Origin: an alpha proteobacterium HIMB59
Lineage (GTDB): Bacteria > Pseudomonadota > Alphaproteobacteria > HIMB59
DNA: 64,000 bases
Direction: 5' to 3'
Assembly: GCA_000299115.1 (NCBI GenBank)
Contig: CP003801.1
Span: 992,001-1,056,000 of the forward strand
The notes under the pieces were generated by a model, which saw only the letters and a list, made by a program, of their open reading frames with translations, ran no database searches and was not told the origin of the DNA. The position numbers and the translations under genes are program-made. Below are positions 27,315 through 35,887 of the stretch, piece by piece. How positions within the stretch are numbered: position 1 is the stretch's first letter; the number at the start of each line of letters is the position of its first letter.

Positions 27315-28151
27315 ATTTTGATATTTTGAAATAAATTGCTTACTTGAGCTCATTAATTTTTCTCTTAATTCGTTTCTTTTAGTAAAAATTAAAAAACTTT
27401 CTATCCCCTGATAAATAAATAATTCTAAACCTCCTATTGTTTTAAAACCGTATTTTTTAGCTTGAGATAAAAATTCAGTATTTGATGGAGTATAAACGGC
27501 ATCAAAAAAAATAGCATTTTCTTTACAATCTTTTATTTCACCTAATGGATTTCCTGGATTTTGATAATGGCCTAAAGACGAACAGTTACAAATAAGATCA
27601 ATTTTATTTAATAGTGAAATATAATTATTTTCATTTAATACCTCAGACTTAATTTTATTTTCTTTTAAAACATGATGTAATTTTTCTGATTTTAATAGAT
27701 TAATATCATAAAGGTATATATTTGCATTTAGCTCCTGACCACAAGCATTAGCCACTGATCTACCAACTCCTCCTGATCCAATAATAAGAACATTAATATT
27801 ATTTTGAATTTTATTTGTTTTTAAAATATGTCTAAAACCGAGATAGTCTGTATTATAGGCTGATATTGAATTATCTATCATTACTGTATTTATTGATTGA
27901 ACTAGTTTTACCTCTTCGCTTTTAGAATTTATAAATTGAAAAATCTCTTCTTTATAAGGGTATGTTATATTCAGACCCTTGTAGCCTTTATCCGATAATT
28001 CTTTTAATTTTTCCTCAATGGAAATATTTTGATTGAACAGATCAAATAAATCGTAACTTAATTCAATATTGTAAACTTCTGATAATTCCTGAAAAAATGT
28101 TCGTGTTAGTGATTTTTTAATATGTTGTCCCACTAATCCTAACTTAAGCAT
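27306..28151 (-). CDS. aroE: Shikimate/quinate dehydrogenase-like protein (AroE family)
   Basis: This is a 281-residue NAD(P)-dependent dehydrogenase. The substrate domain reads LGLVGQHIKKSLTRTFF (canonical GxPIxHSxSP is altered). The catalytic Lys is in NITYPYKEEI (canonical NVTxPxK), and the conserved NTD is in SAYNTDYLGF. The cofactor loop is IIGSGGVGRSVANA. It could be the biosynthetic AroE or a quinate/shikimate dehydrogenase paralogue; the degenerate first motif and location among transport genes make a catabolic paralogue possible. ATG 28151 overlaps the upstream stop (TGATG), so an alternative TTG at 28154 is unnecessary. It is convergent with dctM. Confidence 0.8.
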   Translation of the reverse strand: MLKLGLVGQHIKKSLTRTFFQELSEVYNIELSYDLFDLFNQNISIEEKLKELSDKGYKGLNITYPYKEEIFQFINSKSEEVKLVQSINTVMIDNSISAYNTDYLGFRHILKTNKIQNNINVLIIGSGGVGRSVANACGQELNANIYLYDINLLKSEKLHHVLKENKIKSEVLNENNYISLLNKIDLICNCSSLGHYQNPGNPLGEIKDCKENAIFFDAVYTPSNTEFLSQAKKYGFKTIGGLELFIYQGIESFLIFTKRNELREKLMSSSKQFISKYQNLS

Positions 28152-28867
28152 CAAATAAGATTATTTATATTTGTGAATTTATACATATCATTAAAGACGC
28201 ATATTTCTGGTTGAGATAGATATATTAATGGAATTTCATTTTTAAATTTTTGATTCATTTTTTTTTCTAAATCTACCAATCTAGTTACTTCTTCTAATGT
28301 TAATGGCTCTAATAAATAGGCCAATGTAATATGAAAAGTATATCTTAAGTGATTTTCAAATTTTATACCTAATAAGCTACTTAAATCATCACGACAACTT
28401 CTCATAGTTTCCTCATCTTTTGCAGAGTAGGGAGTTAATAAAGTACTAAAACCTCCAAAGAATTTATTAAGCTTTACTGTTAAAGGATTGGGAAATTGAT
28501 AGTTTTTTAAACGATCAGATAAAATATTTGCAACTTCTAAATAATTTTCAGTCTCTTGTATATTTTTTGGCCAAAAAGAAGTTTTAAATGTACTAACATT
28601 ACAACAATCAAATAAAGTCATATGAAAACTTGATTGAGGTAAAAAAGTATATTTTTTCTTAGGAGCTATCTCTTTAAAATTTTCCTGTACTTCGGATAAT
28701 AAACTTGAAACTAAAGAGCTTTGTTGAATTGGGCAAATGATGGTGCATCCAGGCCAATGTAATGGATTACCATCATTATCAAATTTTCCTTCACCTTTTG
28801 TTACAGGATAATCATGAAGTTTATTTAATAAATAGCTCTCTTCATGATGGATGATATTGCTATCCAA
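28151..28867 (-). CDS. DUF1868-type 2H phosphoesterase (LigT-like)
   Basis: This 238-residue protein carries two HxT motifs of the 2H phosphoesterase fold, HMT in SSFHMTLFDCC and HIT in YTFHITLAYLL. The N-terminal GKFDNDGNPLHWPGCTIIC region resembles the DUF1868 group. Such proteins may cleave cyclic phosphodiesters in RNA or nucleotides, but no substrate is known for this group. The start seems to be TTG at 28867, as no early ATG exists. It sits nine bases after the small upstream gene and overlaps the aroE-like start, so the three minus-strand genes form one operon. Confidence 0.8.
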   Translation of the reverse strand: MDSNIIHHEESYLLNKLHDYPVTKGEGKFDNDGNPLHWPGCTIICPIQQSSLVSSLLSEVQENFKEIAPKKKYTFLPQSSFHMTLFDCCNVSTFKTSFWPKNIQETENYLEVANILSDRLKNYQFPNPLTVKLNKFFGGFSTLLTPYSAKDEETMRSCRDDLSSLLGIKFENHLRYTFHITLAYLLEPLTLEEVTRLVDLEKKMNQKFKNEIPLIYLSQPEICVFNDMYKFTNINNLI

Positions 28868-28876
28868 TATAAGTAA

Positions 28877-29089
28877 TTATTTTATTTTGCCGTCATCTTT
28901 ATAAAATCGAGGATCGAATTCATCTAATTGAATGTTTCGAAAAGTTTTATAAAAAGATTTGAACTGATAATCACCAAGTTTTTCAAGTGGGGTAGAGGTG
29001 AATTTTGCTTTTGCTTCTTCCTCTGACTCAGCTTCAATAGTAACCTTAAAATCATATGACATAGTCATATCAATAATAAATTTTCTCAT
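28877..29089 (-). CDS. Small acidic protein, unknown
   Basis: This 70-residue protein is not recognised. It is charged and soluble, with no signal peptide or membrane segment; the pattern MTMSYDFKVTIEAESEEEAKAKF suggests a beta strand followed by a helix, as in small ferredoxin-like folds. The start ATG 29089 has GGAG nine bases upstream, good support for a real gene. It leads a minus-strand operon with the 2H phosphoesterase and aroE-like genes, and faces away from the aldehyde dehydrogenase gene. Confidence 0.7.
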   Translation of the reverse strand: MRKFIIDMTMSYDFKVTIEAESEEEAKAKFTSTPLEKLGDYQFKSFYKTFRNIQLDEFDPRFYKDDGKIK

Positions 29090-29157
29090 ATCTATAATCT
29101 CCTAATTATATTATTTTACTTAAAATATGAAAAAAGAGATCTTATTAAAATAACCCT

Positions 29158-30594
29158 ATGAACAATCAAAATAATCAAAAATTCTATATTAATGGTCAAT
29201 GGGTAAACCCTCAATCTACTCAGTTATTGGATGTTATTAACCCCGCCAATGAGGAAATTATAACCCAAATAGCTATTGGTAATGAAGAAGACTTAAATGA
29301 TGCTGTAAAAGCTGCCAAAAACTCTTTTGAAACATGGTCACTTTCTAGTGTTGAGGAGAGATTAACATTGTTAAACAAACTGAAGGAAATTTATCAAAGA
29401 AGATTTGATGAAATGACTTTTGCAATAACAACGGAGATGGGTTGTCCAAAAGATTTTTCTTCAGATGTACAAACGCAATCTGGTCTTGATCATTTAAATG
29501 ATTTTATAGAACAATTAAAAAATTTTGATTTTGAAAATAAGTTTAATGAAAAATCTAATAATTATATTGCTCATGAACCAATTGGTGTTTGTGGTCTGAT
29601 TACTCCATGGAATTGGCCTATCAATCAAATAGCACTCAAAGTCATTCCTGCTTTAGCAACAGGTTGTACAATGGTTTTAAAGCCATCAGAGATAGCACCT
29701 TTATCTGGAATTTTATTTACTGAGATGATGGATGAGGCTGGTTTTCCAGCAGGTGTTTTCAATCTTGTCAATGGAGACGGAGCAGGCGTTGGAACTTTTA
29801 TGTCTGGACATCCTGATATCGATTTAGTTTCATTTACCGGTTCTACTCGAGCTGGAAGATTAATTTTACAAAATGCTTCTCACACTATTAAACGAGTTTG
29901 TCTTGAATTAGGGGGTAAAGGTGGAAATATCGTATTTGCTGATGCTCCTTCAAATGCAGTTCGAGATGGAATACGCAACGTCATGAGTAATTCTGGACAA
30001 TCTTGTGATGCTCCAACACGTATGCTTGTGGAAAGATCGATTTATGATCGTTCTGTTGAAGAAGCAGTAGATGAAGTTTCTAAAATGAAAGTGGACTCTC
30101 CTGAAAAAAATGGCGATCATATTGGTCCTGTCGTCTCCAAAGTTCAGTATGATAAAATCATCAATTTAATTGAATTAGGAAAAAAAGAAGGTGCTAATCT
30201 TGCTTGTGGTGGGTCCGAACGACCACAAACTTTAAGCAAAGGTTATTACATTCAACCTACCATCTTTACAAATGTTACCAATGATATGGAAATTGCCAAA
30301 TCAGAAATTTTTGGACCAGTCCTATCTATTATTCCTTTTGATAGTGAAGAAGAGGCAATCAAAATTGTCAATGATACTGAATATGGTCTTGGTAATTACA
30401 TCCAAACATCTGATATGGAAAAAGCTCGAAGAGTAGCCAAAAGACTTCGTTCTGGTGTTGTCTATATTAATGGTCACTCTATGGACTCTGGGACACCATT
30501 TGGAGGTTACAGACAATCGGGTAATGGTAGAGAAGGTGGCAAATGGGGCCTAGATGAATACTTGGAAGTAAAAACGATTACCGGTTGGGTTTAA
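29158..30594 (+). CDS. Aldehyde dehydrogenase family protein
   Basis: This 478-residue NAD(P)-dependent dehydrogenase oxidises an aldehyde to a carboxylate. The cofactor and catalytic motifs are present: ITPWNWPINQ, the Lys in MVLKPSE, FTGSTRAG, the general-base Glu in LELGGKGGN, and the catalytic Cys in NSGQSCDAPTR. Its C-terminal GGYRQSGNGREGG is typical. The substrate cannot be named; the betaine-aldehyde-like subgroup is broad. It is followed 27 bases later by the aroQ-like gene, and could belong with it to the proposed catabolic module. Confidence 0.92.
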   Translation: MNNQNNQKFYINGQWVNPQSTQLLDVINPANEEIITQIAIGNEEDLNDAVKAAKNSFETWSLSSVEERLTLLNKLKEIYQRRFDEMTFAITTEMGCPKDFSSDVQTQSGLDHLNDFIEQLKNFDFENKFNEKSNNYIAHEPIGVCGLITPWNWPINQIALKVIPALATGCTMVLKPSEIAPLSGILFTEMMDEAGFPAGVFNLVNGDGAGVGTFMSGHPDIDLVSFTGSTRAGRLILQNASHTIKRVCLELGGKGGNIVFADAPSNAVRDGIRNVMSNSGQSCDAPTRMLVERSIYDRSVEEAVDEVSKMKVDSPEKNGDHIGPVVSKVQYDKIINLIELGKKEGANLACGGSERPQTLSKGYYIQPTIFTNVTNDMEIAKSEIFGPVLSIIPFDSEEEAIKIVNDTEYGLGNYIQTSDMEKARRVAKRLRSGVVYINGHSMDSGTPFGGYRQSGNGREGGKWGLDEYLEVKTITGWV

Positions 30595-30621
30595 AAATTA
30601 ATCTGATATAAGAATAACGCA

Positions 30622-31053
30622 ATGAGCAAAAAGATTTTAGTTATCAATGGTCCTAATTTAGAAATGTTAGGCAAAAGAGACAAGTCTACATACGGTGATT
30701 TTTCCTTAGAGAGTCTAGAGAAGTTAATCACGGAAGAGGCTAATGTTCTTGGATGCCAAGTTGAATTTTTTCAAAATAACATTGAGGGAGAAATTATTAA
30801 CAAACTAAACGGACTAGATGATAGTTTTGATGGAATTATTATTAACCCTGGTGGTTTAACTCATAGTTCTGTATCTCTTCATGACTCTTTAGAGATTAAA
30901 AAAATTCACAAGATTGAGGTGCATATTTCAAATATCTATGCTCGAGAAGAATTTCGACAGAAGTCAATTATTGCTCATGCTTGCCATGGTTCGGTTTTAG
31001 GAATGGGTGTAAATGGCTATCTTTATGCCTTAAGGCAAATTGTTAACTCATAG
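30622..31053 (+). CDS. aroQ: Type II 3-dehydroquinate dehydratase (AroQ-like)
   Basis: This 143-residue enzyme interconverts 3-dehydroquinate and 3-dehydroshikimate. The family motif NGPNLEMLGKRDKSTYG carries the catalytic Arg and Tyr. IINPGGLTHSSVSLHDSL, EVHISNIYAREEFRQKS and AHACHGSVLGMGVNGY complete the active site, with the catalytic His in AHACHG. It differs from the usual REPxxYG wording of biosynthetic AroQ. It may be biosynthetic, or serve quinate/shikimate breakdown together with the aroE-like gene 2.5 kb away. It overlaps the convergent aminotransferase gene by six bases. Confidence 0.87.
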   Translation: MSKKILVINGPNLEMLGKRDKSTYGDFSLESLEKLITEEANVLGCQVEFFQNNIEGEIINKLNGLDDSFDGIIINPGGLTHSSVSLHDSLEIKKIHKIEVHISNIYAREEFRQKSIIAHACHGSVLGMGVNGYLYALRQIVNS

Positions 31054-32283
31054 AGTTTTAATATAAGAACAAAGACTCTCTACGCCTTTATATATTTTTG
31101 GACAATATTCTTGGATAAATTGATCATTTAAATTTTCATCATTTAAATTTTGTAATGCTTTAGCGCCATCAAAATCAACAAAGGCGATGCGTGATAACAT
31201 TTCATTACTTTCAAATCCAAAATCTTCTCCAGGCAACATGGCAAAACCCGTTTCTTCTAAAACTTTTTTACAGATCAATGATCCTGAATTAAATTTTGCT
31301 AATTTTGTTCCTGTGAAATCACATAACATATAAAATCCTCCTTGGGCTGGCTGACACTTAATACCATTTTGAAGAAATCTTTCTCTTATAAATTGACTAA
31401 TGTATTTGAGAATACTCCTGCTCTTATCTAAGTACTCTGAGTGGTCGTTGGTAAATGCTTTTATGGCTGCATATTGTATAGGCGCACTCACTGAAGTGTA
31501 AGTTTCACTTCCGATAATCGTCATAGCATTGGTAATTTCTTTTAATGCATCAGGAATAACCATATATCCTAGTCTCCAACCACCAGCTCCACACCACTTA
31601 CTTAATCCAGAATTAATGATAGTTCTCTCAGGATAGAGGTGAGTAATTGATTTATATTTCCCCTCATAATCAAGCTCACAATATATTTCATCAGATATGA
31701 TAATAAGATTATGTTTCTTTGCCACTTCTGCAATTTCATTTAAATTGCTAAAAGTTGTGCCTGAGGGGTTATTGGGTGAATTGATGATTAATAATTTTGC
31801 TTTTTTGTTTTTTTGACATAATTCATCAAGTTCTTTTGTATTTAAATCCCAATTAATCGACGCATTTGATTTTACAAAGTGAAAATTTTTATTCATTAAA
31901 ATAGCTTGAGGTAAATAAGAAACCCAACTTGGAGTAGGTAAGATTAATTCATAATCTAAAACAAATTGAATTTGAAATAATAATTCTTTTGATCCAGGGC
32001 CAACAATGATATCGGAACTTGAGTAATTATGTTTATTTTTATCAGAATGATACTTTGCTATTTCTTTTCTTAAATCTTCAAGACCAGCTACAGCTAAATA
32101 ATCTTTTTCATGAGCTTTTTTTTGAAGTTCTTCTGCTACACTCTCAGGAACGGGAAAAGGCGATTGTCCGAGTCCAAATTTATAAACCTCTCTTCCTTGA
32201 CTTAAGAGCTCATTAGATTTTTCATTGATAGCTAAAGTTGTTGACTTTTCTAAATTGTGGAAATTTTTATTAATTTCGACCAT
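31048..32283 (-). CDS. Pyridoxal-phosphate aminotransferase, class I/II
   Basis: This 411-residue aminotransferase uses pyridoxal phosphate. Visible motifs are NSPNNPSGTTFS, ISDEIYCELDY with the Asp that pairs with the cofactor ring nitrogen, and the Schiff-base Lys in SGLSKWCGAGGWRLGY. The substrate could be aspartate, alanine or an aromatic amino acid. ATG 32283 is chosen. The longer frame (to 32343) would add 20 residues that include the complement of the next gene's ribosome site, and has no family resemblance. It is divergent from the TAXI gene, and its 3' end overlaps aroQ. Confidence 0.9.
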   Translation of the reverse strand: MVEINKNFHNLEKSTTLAINEKSNELLSQGREVYKFGLGQSPFPVPESVAEELQKKAHEKDYLAVAGLEDLRKEIAKYHSDKNKHNYSSSDIIVGPGSKELLFQIQFVLDYELILPTPSWVSYLPQAILMNKNFHFVKSNASINWDLNTKELDELCQKNKKAKLLIINSPNNPSGTTFSNLNEIAEVAKKHNLIIISDEIYCELDYEGKYKSITHLYPERTIINSGLSKWCGAGGWRLGYMVIPDALKEITNAMTIIGSETYTSVSAPIQYAAIKAFTNDHSEYLDKSRSILKYISQFIRERFLQNGIKCQPAQGGFYMLCDFTGTKLAKFNSGSLICKKVLEETGFAMLPGEDFGFESNEMLSRIAFVDFDGAKALQNLNDENLNDQFIQEYCPKIYKGVESLCSYIKTL

Positions 32284-32299
32284 AAAAATATTGTATGCA

Positions 32300-32305
32300 T
32301 ATAAT
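32300..32305 (+). promoter_or_regulatory. Possible -10 box for the TAXI gene
   Basis: A perfect TATAAT stands at 32300-32305, about 41 bases before the start codon of the TAXI binding protein. No convincing -35 box is found at 16-18 bases upstream, so this is a weak call in an AT-rich gap between divergent genes. Confidence 0.3.
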
Positions 32306-32345
32306 GCATGATTTATAGTCAATTTTTCAGAAGGAGGGAACAATC

Positions 32346-33341
32346 ATGATTAAAAAATCATTATCGATTGTCTTTGCAGCTTTATTATCTTTAGGTCTTA
32401 GTGCGTCTATTTCCTCTGTCAAAGCTGCAGAATTTATTTCTATTGGTACTGGTGGACCAACAGGTGTTTACTTCGTTGTTGGTAACTCAGTATGTCGTAT
32501 GGTTCACAAAGAAGCTGCAGAAGGTAGATCTTCAGGCCGTCAACATGGCTTAAGATGTGCAGCACCTTCTACCGGTGGTTCAAACTATAATATCGGTCAG
32601 ATTAAAGAAGGTGAGTTGCAGTTCGGCGTTGCTCAGTCTGACTGGCAGTATCATGCTTATAACGGTAGCTCAAAGTGGGAACTAAATGGTGTAAGTAACC
32701 TTAGAGCCGTTTTCTCTGTTCACCCAGAGCCATTTCAGTTAATTGCAGCTAAAGACTCAGGTATTAACTCATGGGCTGATTTAAAAGGAAAAGTTGTAAA
32801 TGTTGGAAATCCTGGCTCAGGTCAGAGAGGTACAATGGAAGTATTAATGAAAGCTCATGGCACTTCAATGGATGACTTCAAACAAGCAACTGAACTTACT
32901 TCATCTGAACAGGTAAATGCATTATGTGACGGTAAAGTTGATGCTATTGCTTATACTGTAGGTGTTCCAAATGGTGCAATAGGTCAAGCTATTGACGGTT
33001 GTGGAGCTCATTTTGTAAACCTTGACTCTGATGTCGAAGCTGCATTAGTAAATGAAAATCCATATTACGCTTTTGCAAGCATTCCTGCTGGTCAATTTTA
33101 CAAATCTCAAAAAGAAGATGCTACAACATTTGGTGTGATGGCGACTTTTGTTAGTCATCAAAATGTCAGTGAAGATGTAGTATATGAGGTAGTAAGAGCA
33201 GTTTTTGAAAATCTAGAAGATTTCAAAAAATTACACCCTGCATTTGCAAATTTAAATCCTGCAGACATGATCACTAATGGTCTTTCTGCTCCACTTCATG
33301 CTGGTGCTGTAAAGTACTACAAAGAAATGGGTTGGATGTAA
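32346..33341 (+). CDS. TAXI-family TRAP solute-binding protein
   Basis: This 331-residue periplasmic protein of the TAXI class has a signal peptide (about residues 1-27, ending VKA before AEFISIGTGG). The characteristic opening SIGTGGPTGVYFVVGNSVCRMV is seen near residue 32, with key GTGG and YF residues. LKGKVVNVGNPGSGQRGTME and FKQATELTSSEQVNALCDGKVDA follow. TAXI proteins feed fused TRAP permeases with acids such as glutamate or 2-oxoglutarate; the ligand here is unknown. AAGGAGGG (32331-32338) is a strong ribosome site. A terminator-like hairpin follows, then the permease. Confidence 0.94.
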   Translation: MIKKSLSIVFAALLSLGLSASISSVKAAEFISIGTGGPTGVYFVVGNSVCRMVHKEAAEGRSSGRQHGLRCAAPSTGGSNYNIGQIKEGELQFGVAQSDWQYHAYNGSSKWELNGVSNLRAVFSVHPEPFQLIAAKDSGINSWADLKGKVVNVGNPGSGQRGTMEVLMKAHGTSMDDFKQATELTSSEQVNALCDGKVDAIAYTVGVPNGAIGQAIDGCGAHFVNLDSDVEAALVNENPYYAFASIPAGQFYKSQKEDATTFGVMATFVSHQNVSEDVVYEVVRAVFENLEDFKKLHPAFANLNPADMITNGLSAPLHAGAVKYYKEMGWM

Positions 33342-33359
33342 TAATTTAAATTATTTTGA

Positions 33360-33390
33360 CCCATGCCAGTAAAATGGCATGGGTTTTTTT
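33360..33390 (+). terminator. Rho-independent terminator between TAXI gene and its permease
   Basis: A perfect nine-base stem CCCATGCCA (33360-33368) and TGGCATGGG (33375-33383) with a six-base loop GTAAAA is followed by seven consecutive T (33384-33390), then ATTTTT. This is a textbook terminator 18 bases after the binding-protein stop and 16 bases before the permease start. Since the permease has no evident promoter of its own, partial read-through is likely. Confidence 0.88.
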
Positions 33391-33405
33391 TATTTTTACT
33401 TCTAA

Positions 33406-35775
33406 ATGTCTGAAAATAATAACAATATTGCTAAGAAATATGACGAAGTAGAAAGTAAAACCAGATCCCTTTCTGGTTTGCATCTTAAAACAATTGCTTT
33501 TATTGCCTTTTGTTGGTCGTTGTTTCAACTTTGGTACGCTTCACCATTTCCCTTTATGGTTGGTTTTGGAGTCTTTATAGATGTACCCGCTAGAGCTATT
33601 CATCTTAGCTTTGCTTTTTTAATCGCTTTTCTCTCATACCCTTTATTAAAAAAAGATAAAAATAAAAATTTTGGAATTCTAGATATTGTTATTGCACTCG
33701 TGGCATTTGCTTGTGCCATGTACATAGTCATTTTTTATGAAAAGATTGTCTACAGTAATGGAATTCTATGGAAATTACCCATAACCTTATTTGGTAATAG
33801 TTATGATTTTCCAATAGAAATGATCATTGGAATCATTGCGGTTACTTTATTACTAGAAGCAACAAGAAGAACCATAGGATTACCACTTGTTATTGTTGCA
33901 ATAGTTTTTTTAGCTTATTCAGTTTTTGGGCAAAGTATGCCAGACTTAATTTCTCATCAGGGCTTATCTCTAAAAAGATTAGTTGGTTATCATTGGTTTG
34001 GTGGTGAAGCTATATTTGGAATACCTATTTCTGTTTCTGTGAGTTTTGTTTTTTTATTCGTTTTGTTTGGTTCTATGTTGGATTATGCAGGAGGGGGGAA
34101 ATATTTTTTAAATCTCGCTATTGCTTTAGTCGGAAAATTTCGTGGCGGCCCAGCAAAAGCATCTATTCTTGCTTCTGGTCTTACTGGAATGATTTCTGGT
34201 TCTTCCATCGCAAACGTTGTTACGACTGGAACATTTACTATTCCTGTAATGAAAAAAACAGGCTTTCCTGCAGTAAAAGCTGGATCGATAGAAGTTGCTG
34301 CTTCAGTGAATGGTCAAATCATGCCTCCAATTATGGGTGCTGCTGCATTTATTATGGCAGAGATGTTGGGTATTACTTACTTTCAAGTAATCACTCATGC
34401 ATTTATTCCTGCCATAATTATTTATTTATCTTTATTTTGGATTTCAGACTTAGAAGCGAGCAAATTAGGACTTAAAGGAATGGAGCCAGTTGATATACCT
34501 CCATTACGTCAAACATTTTTATCAGGAATACATTATTTACTTCCAATAGGACTTCTCATTTATCTTCTTATTATAAAAAGGTGGTCAGCGGGCTCATCCG
34601 TTTTTTATAGCATTATCGCCATGATGGCTTTGATGATTTTTCAAAAAATAGATTTTAAATCTAACAAACACTTTTCTGATTATTTATCACAAATAAAGCT
34701 CGGCATTGAAGATGTAGTTAAAGGAATGATCAGAGGAGCTGTAAACATGACGAATATAGCAATCGCAATTGCTACTGCTGGAATTATTGTGGGAGCGGTT
34801 GCTTCTACTGGATTAAGCAATGCTATGATTGAAGTTGTTGAGGTTATTTCTGGAGGTAATTTTATCATTCTCATTCTTCTTGTGATGGTTTTGTGTTTAA
34901 TATTGGGTTTGGGTTTACCGACAACTGCTAATTATCTTGTTGTTGCATCACTGATGGCTAATGTGATTGTGGAAATAGGTGGTGCCTCAGGAATAGTTTT
35001 ACCAATAATCGCAGTACACCTATTTGTATTTTATTTTGGATTAATGGCAGACGTTACACCTCCTGTAGGTTTAGCAGCTTATGCTGCCTCAGCTATTTCA
35101 AGAGCAGATCCTATCAAGACAGGTATTCAAGCTTTTTATTATGAAATTAGAACGGCAATCTTACCATTAGTTTTTATTTTTAATCCTGAGTTATTATTAA
35201 TTGGCGTATCCAGCCTTTCTCATGGAGTTTTGATATTTGTAGTCTCGTTAATCGCTATTTTGACTTTCACTAGTGCAACTCAAGGGTGGTTTATTACCAA
35301 ACTAAAATGGTACGAAACTATTTTATTGTTACTAATTACTCTTTCAATGTTTAGACCAGATGCAATTATGAATCGTATTTACCCTCAATTTTCTGAATAC
35401 GAGGGTAGTTTGAACGAAGATATAAATTTTGAACAAGGCAGAGACATACGACTTCAAGTTACTAGATATACAAATTATGGAGAACGTTATAAATTATTTG
35501 CATTCGAAGTAGAGGAAGACATTAATACGTCTATAGAAAAATTTGTCGGTATTGAAACAGAGCTAAATGATCGTGGAAATTTAGATGTTGTTAATCTTGA
35601 ATTTATGGGTGTCGCTGAGCAAAGAGGTCTCTTTTTCTATGATGAGATAACATCTGTTCAAATCGGTAACTTAGATAGACCCAATAAAGAGTGGGTTTAT
35701 TTATTTGGACTCATACTTTTGTGTTTTGTAATTATAAACCAAAGAAGAAGAAAAAACTCAATTTCAAATAATTAA
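33406..35775 (+). CDS. TRAP transporter fused 4TM/12TM permease with C-terminal DUF3394-like domain
   Basis: This 789-residue protein fuses the small (4TM) and large (12TM) TRAP membrane subunits. Membrane segments fill residues up to about 650. The DctM-like loops GLTGMISGSSIANVVTTGTF, QIMPPIMGAAAF, LGLGLPTTANYLV and ADVTPPVGLAAYAASAIS are clear. After the last main segment comes a soluble stretch of about 110 residues (YPQFSEYEGSLNEDIN to LDRPNKEW) closed by one more helix and a basic end. This matches the DUF3394 extension of some fused permeases. It works with the upstream TAXI protein. No Shine-Dalgarno is visible. Confidence 0.92.
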   Translation: MSENNNNIAKKYDEVESKTRSLSGLHLKTIAFIAFCWSLFQLWYASPFPFMVGFGVFIDVPARAIHLSFAFLIAFLSYPLLKKDKNKNFGILDIVIALVAFACAMYIVIFYEKIVYSNGILWKLPITLFGNSYDFPIEMIIGIIAVTLLLEATRRTIGLPLVIVAIVFLAYSVFGQSMPDLISHQGLSLKRLVGYHWFGGEAIFGIPISVSVSFVFLFVLFGSMLDYAGGGKYFLNLAIALVGKFRGGPAKASILASGLTGMISGSSIANVVTTGTFTIPVMKKTGFPAVKAGSIEVAASVNGQIMPPIMGAAAFIMAEMLGITYFQVITHAFIPAIIIYLSLFWISDLEASKLGLKGMEPVDIPPLRQTFLSGIHYLLPIGLLIYLLIIKRWSAGSSVFYSIIAMMALMIFQKIDFKSNKHFSDYLSQIKLGIEDVVKGMIRGAVNMTNIAIAIATAGIIVGAVASTGLSNAMIEVVEVISGGNFIILILLVMVLCLILGLGLPTTANYLVVASLMANVIVEIGGASGIVLPIIAVHLFVFYFGLMADVTPPVGLAAYAASAISRADPIKTGIQAFYYEIRTAILPLVFIFNPELLLIGVSSLSHGVLIFVVSLIAILTFTSATQGWFITKLKWYETILLLLITLSMFRPDAIMNRIYPQFSEYEGSLNEDINFEQGRDIRLQVTRYTNYGERYKLFAFEVEEDINTSIEKFVGIETELNDRGNLDVVNLEFMGVAEQRGLFFYDEITSVQIGNLDRPNKEWVYLFGLILLCFVIINQRRRKNSISNN

Positions 35776-35887
35776 TTAAATATCAACATAAATTTCCTAT
35801 TTTTTTAAGAATATCATTAATTTTTAACTTCAAAAAAAAATAATTATTATTAAGTTAATATTAGGATTAATCTTTAAGGAGGAAATT

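Noticed and set aside
32284-32343. Longer aminotransferase starting at 32343
   Set aside because: The extra 20 residues come from the divergent promoter and ribosome-site region and show no family resemblance.
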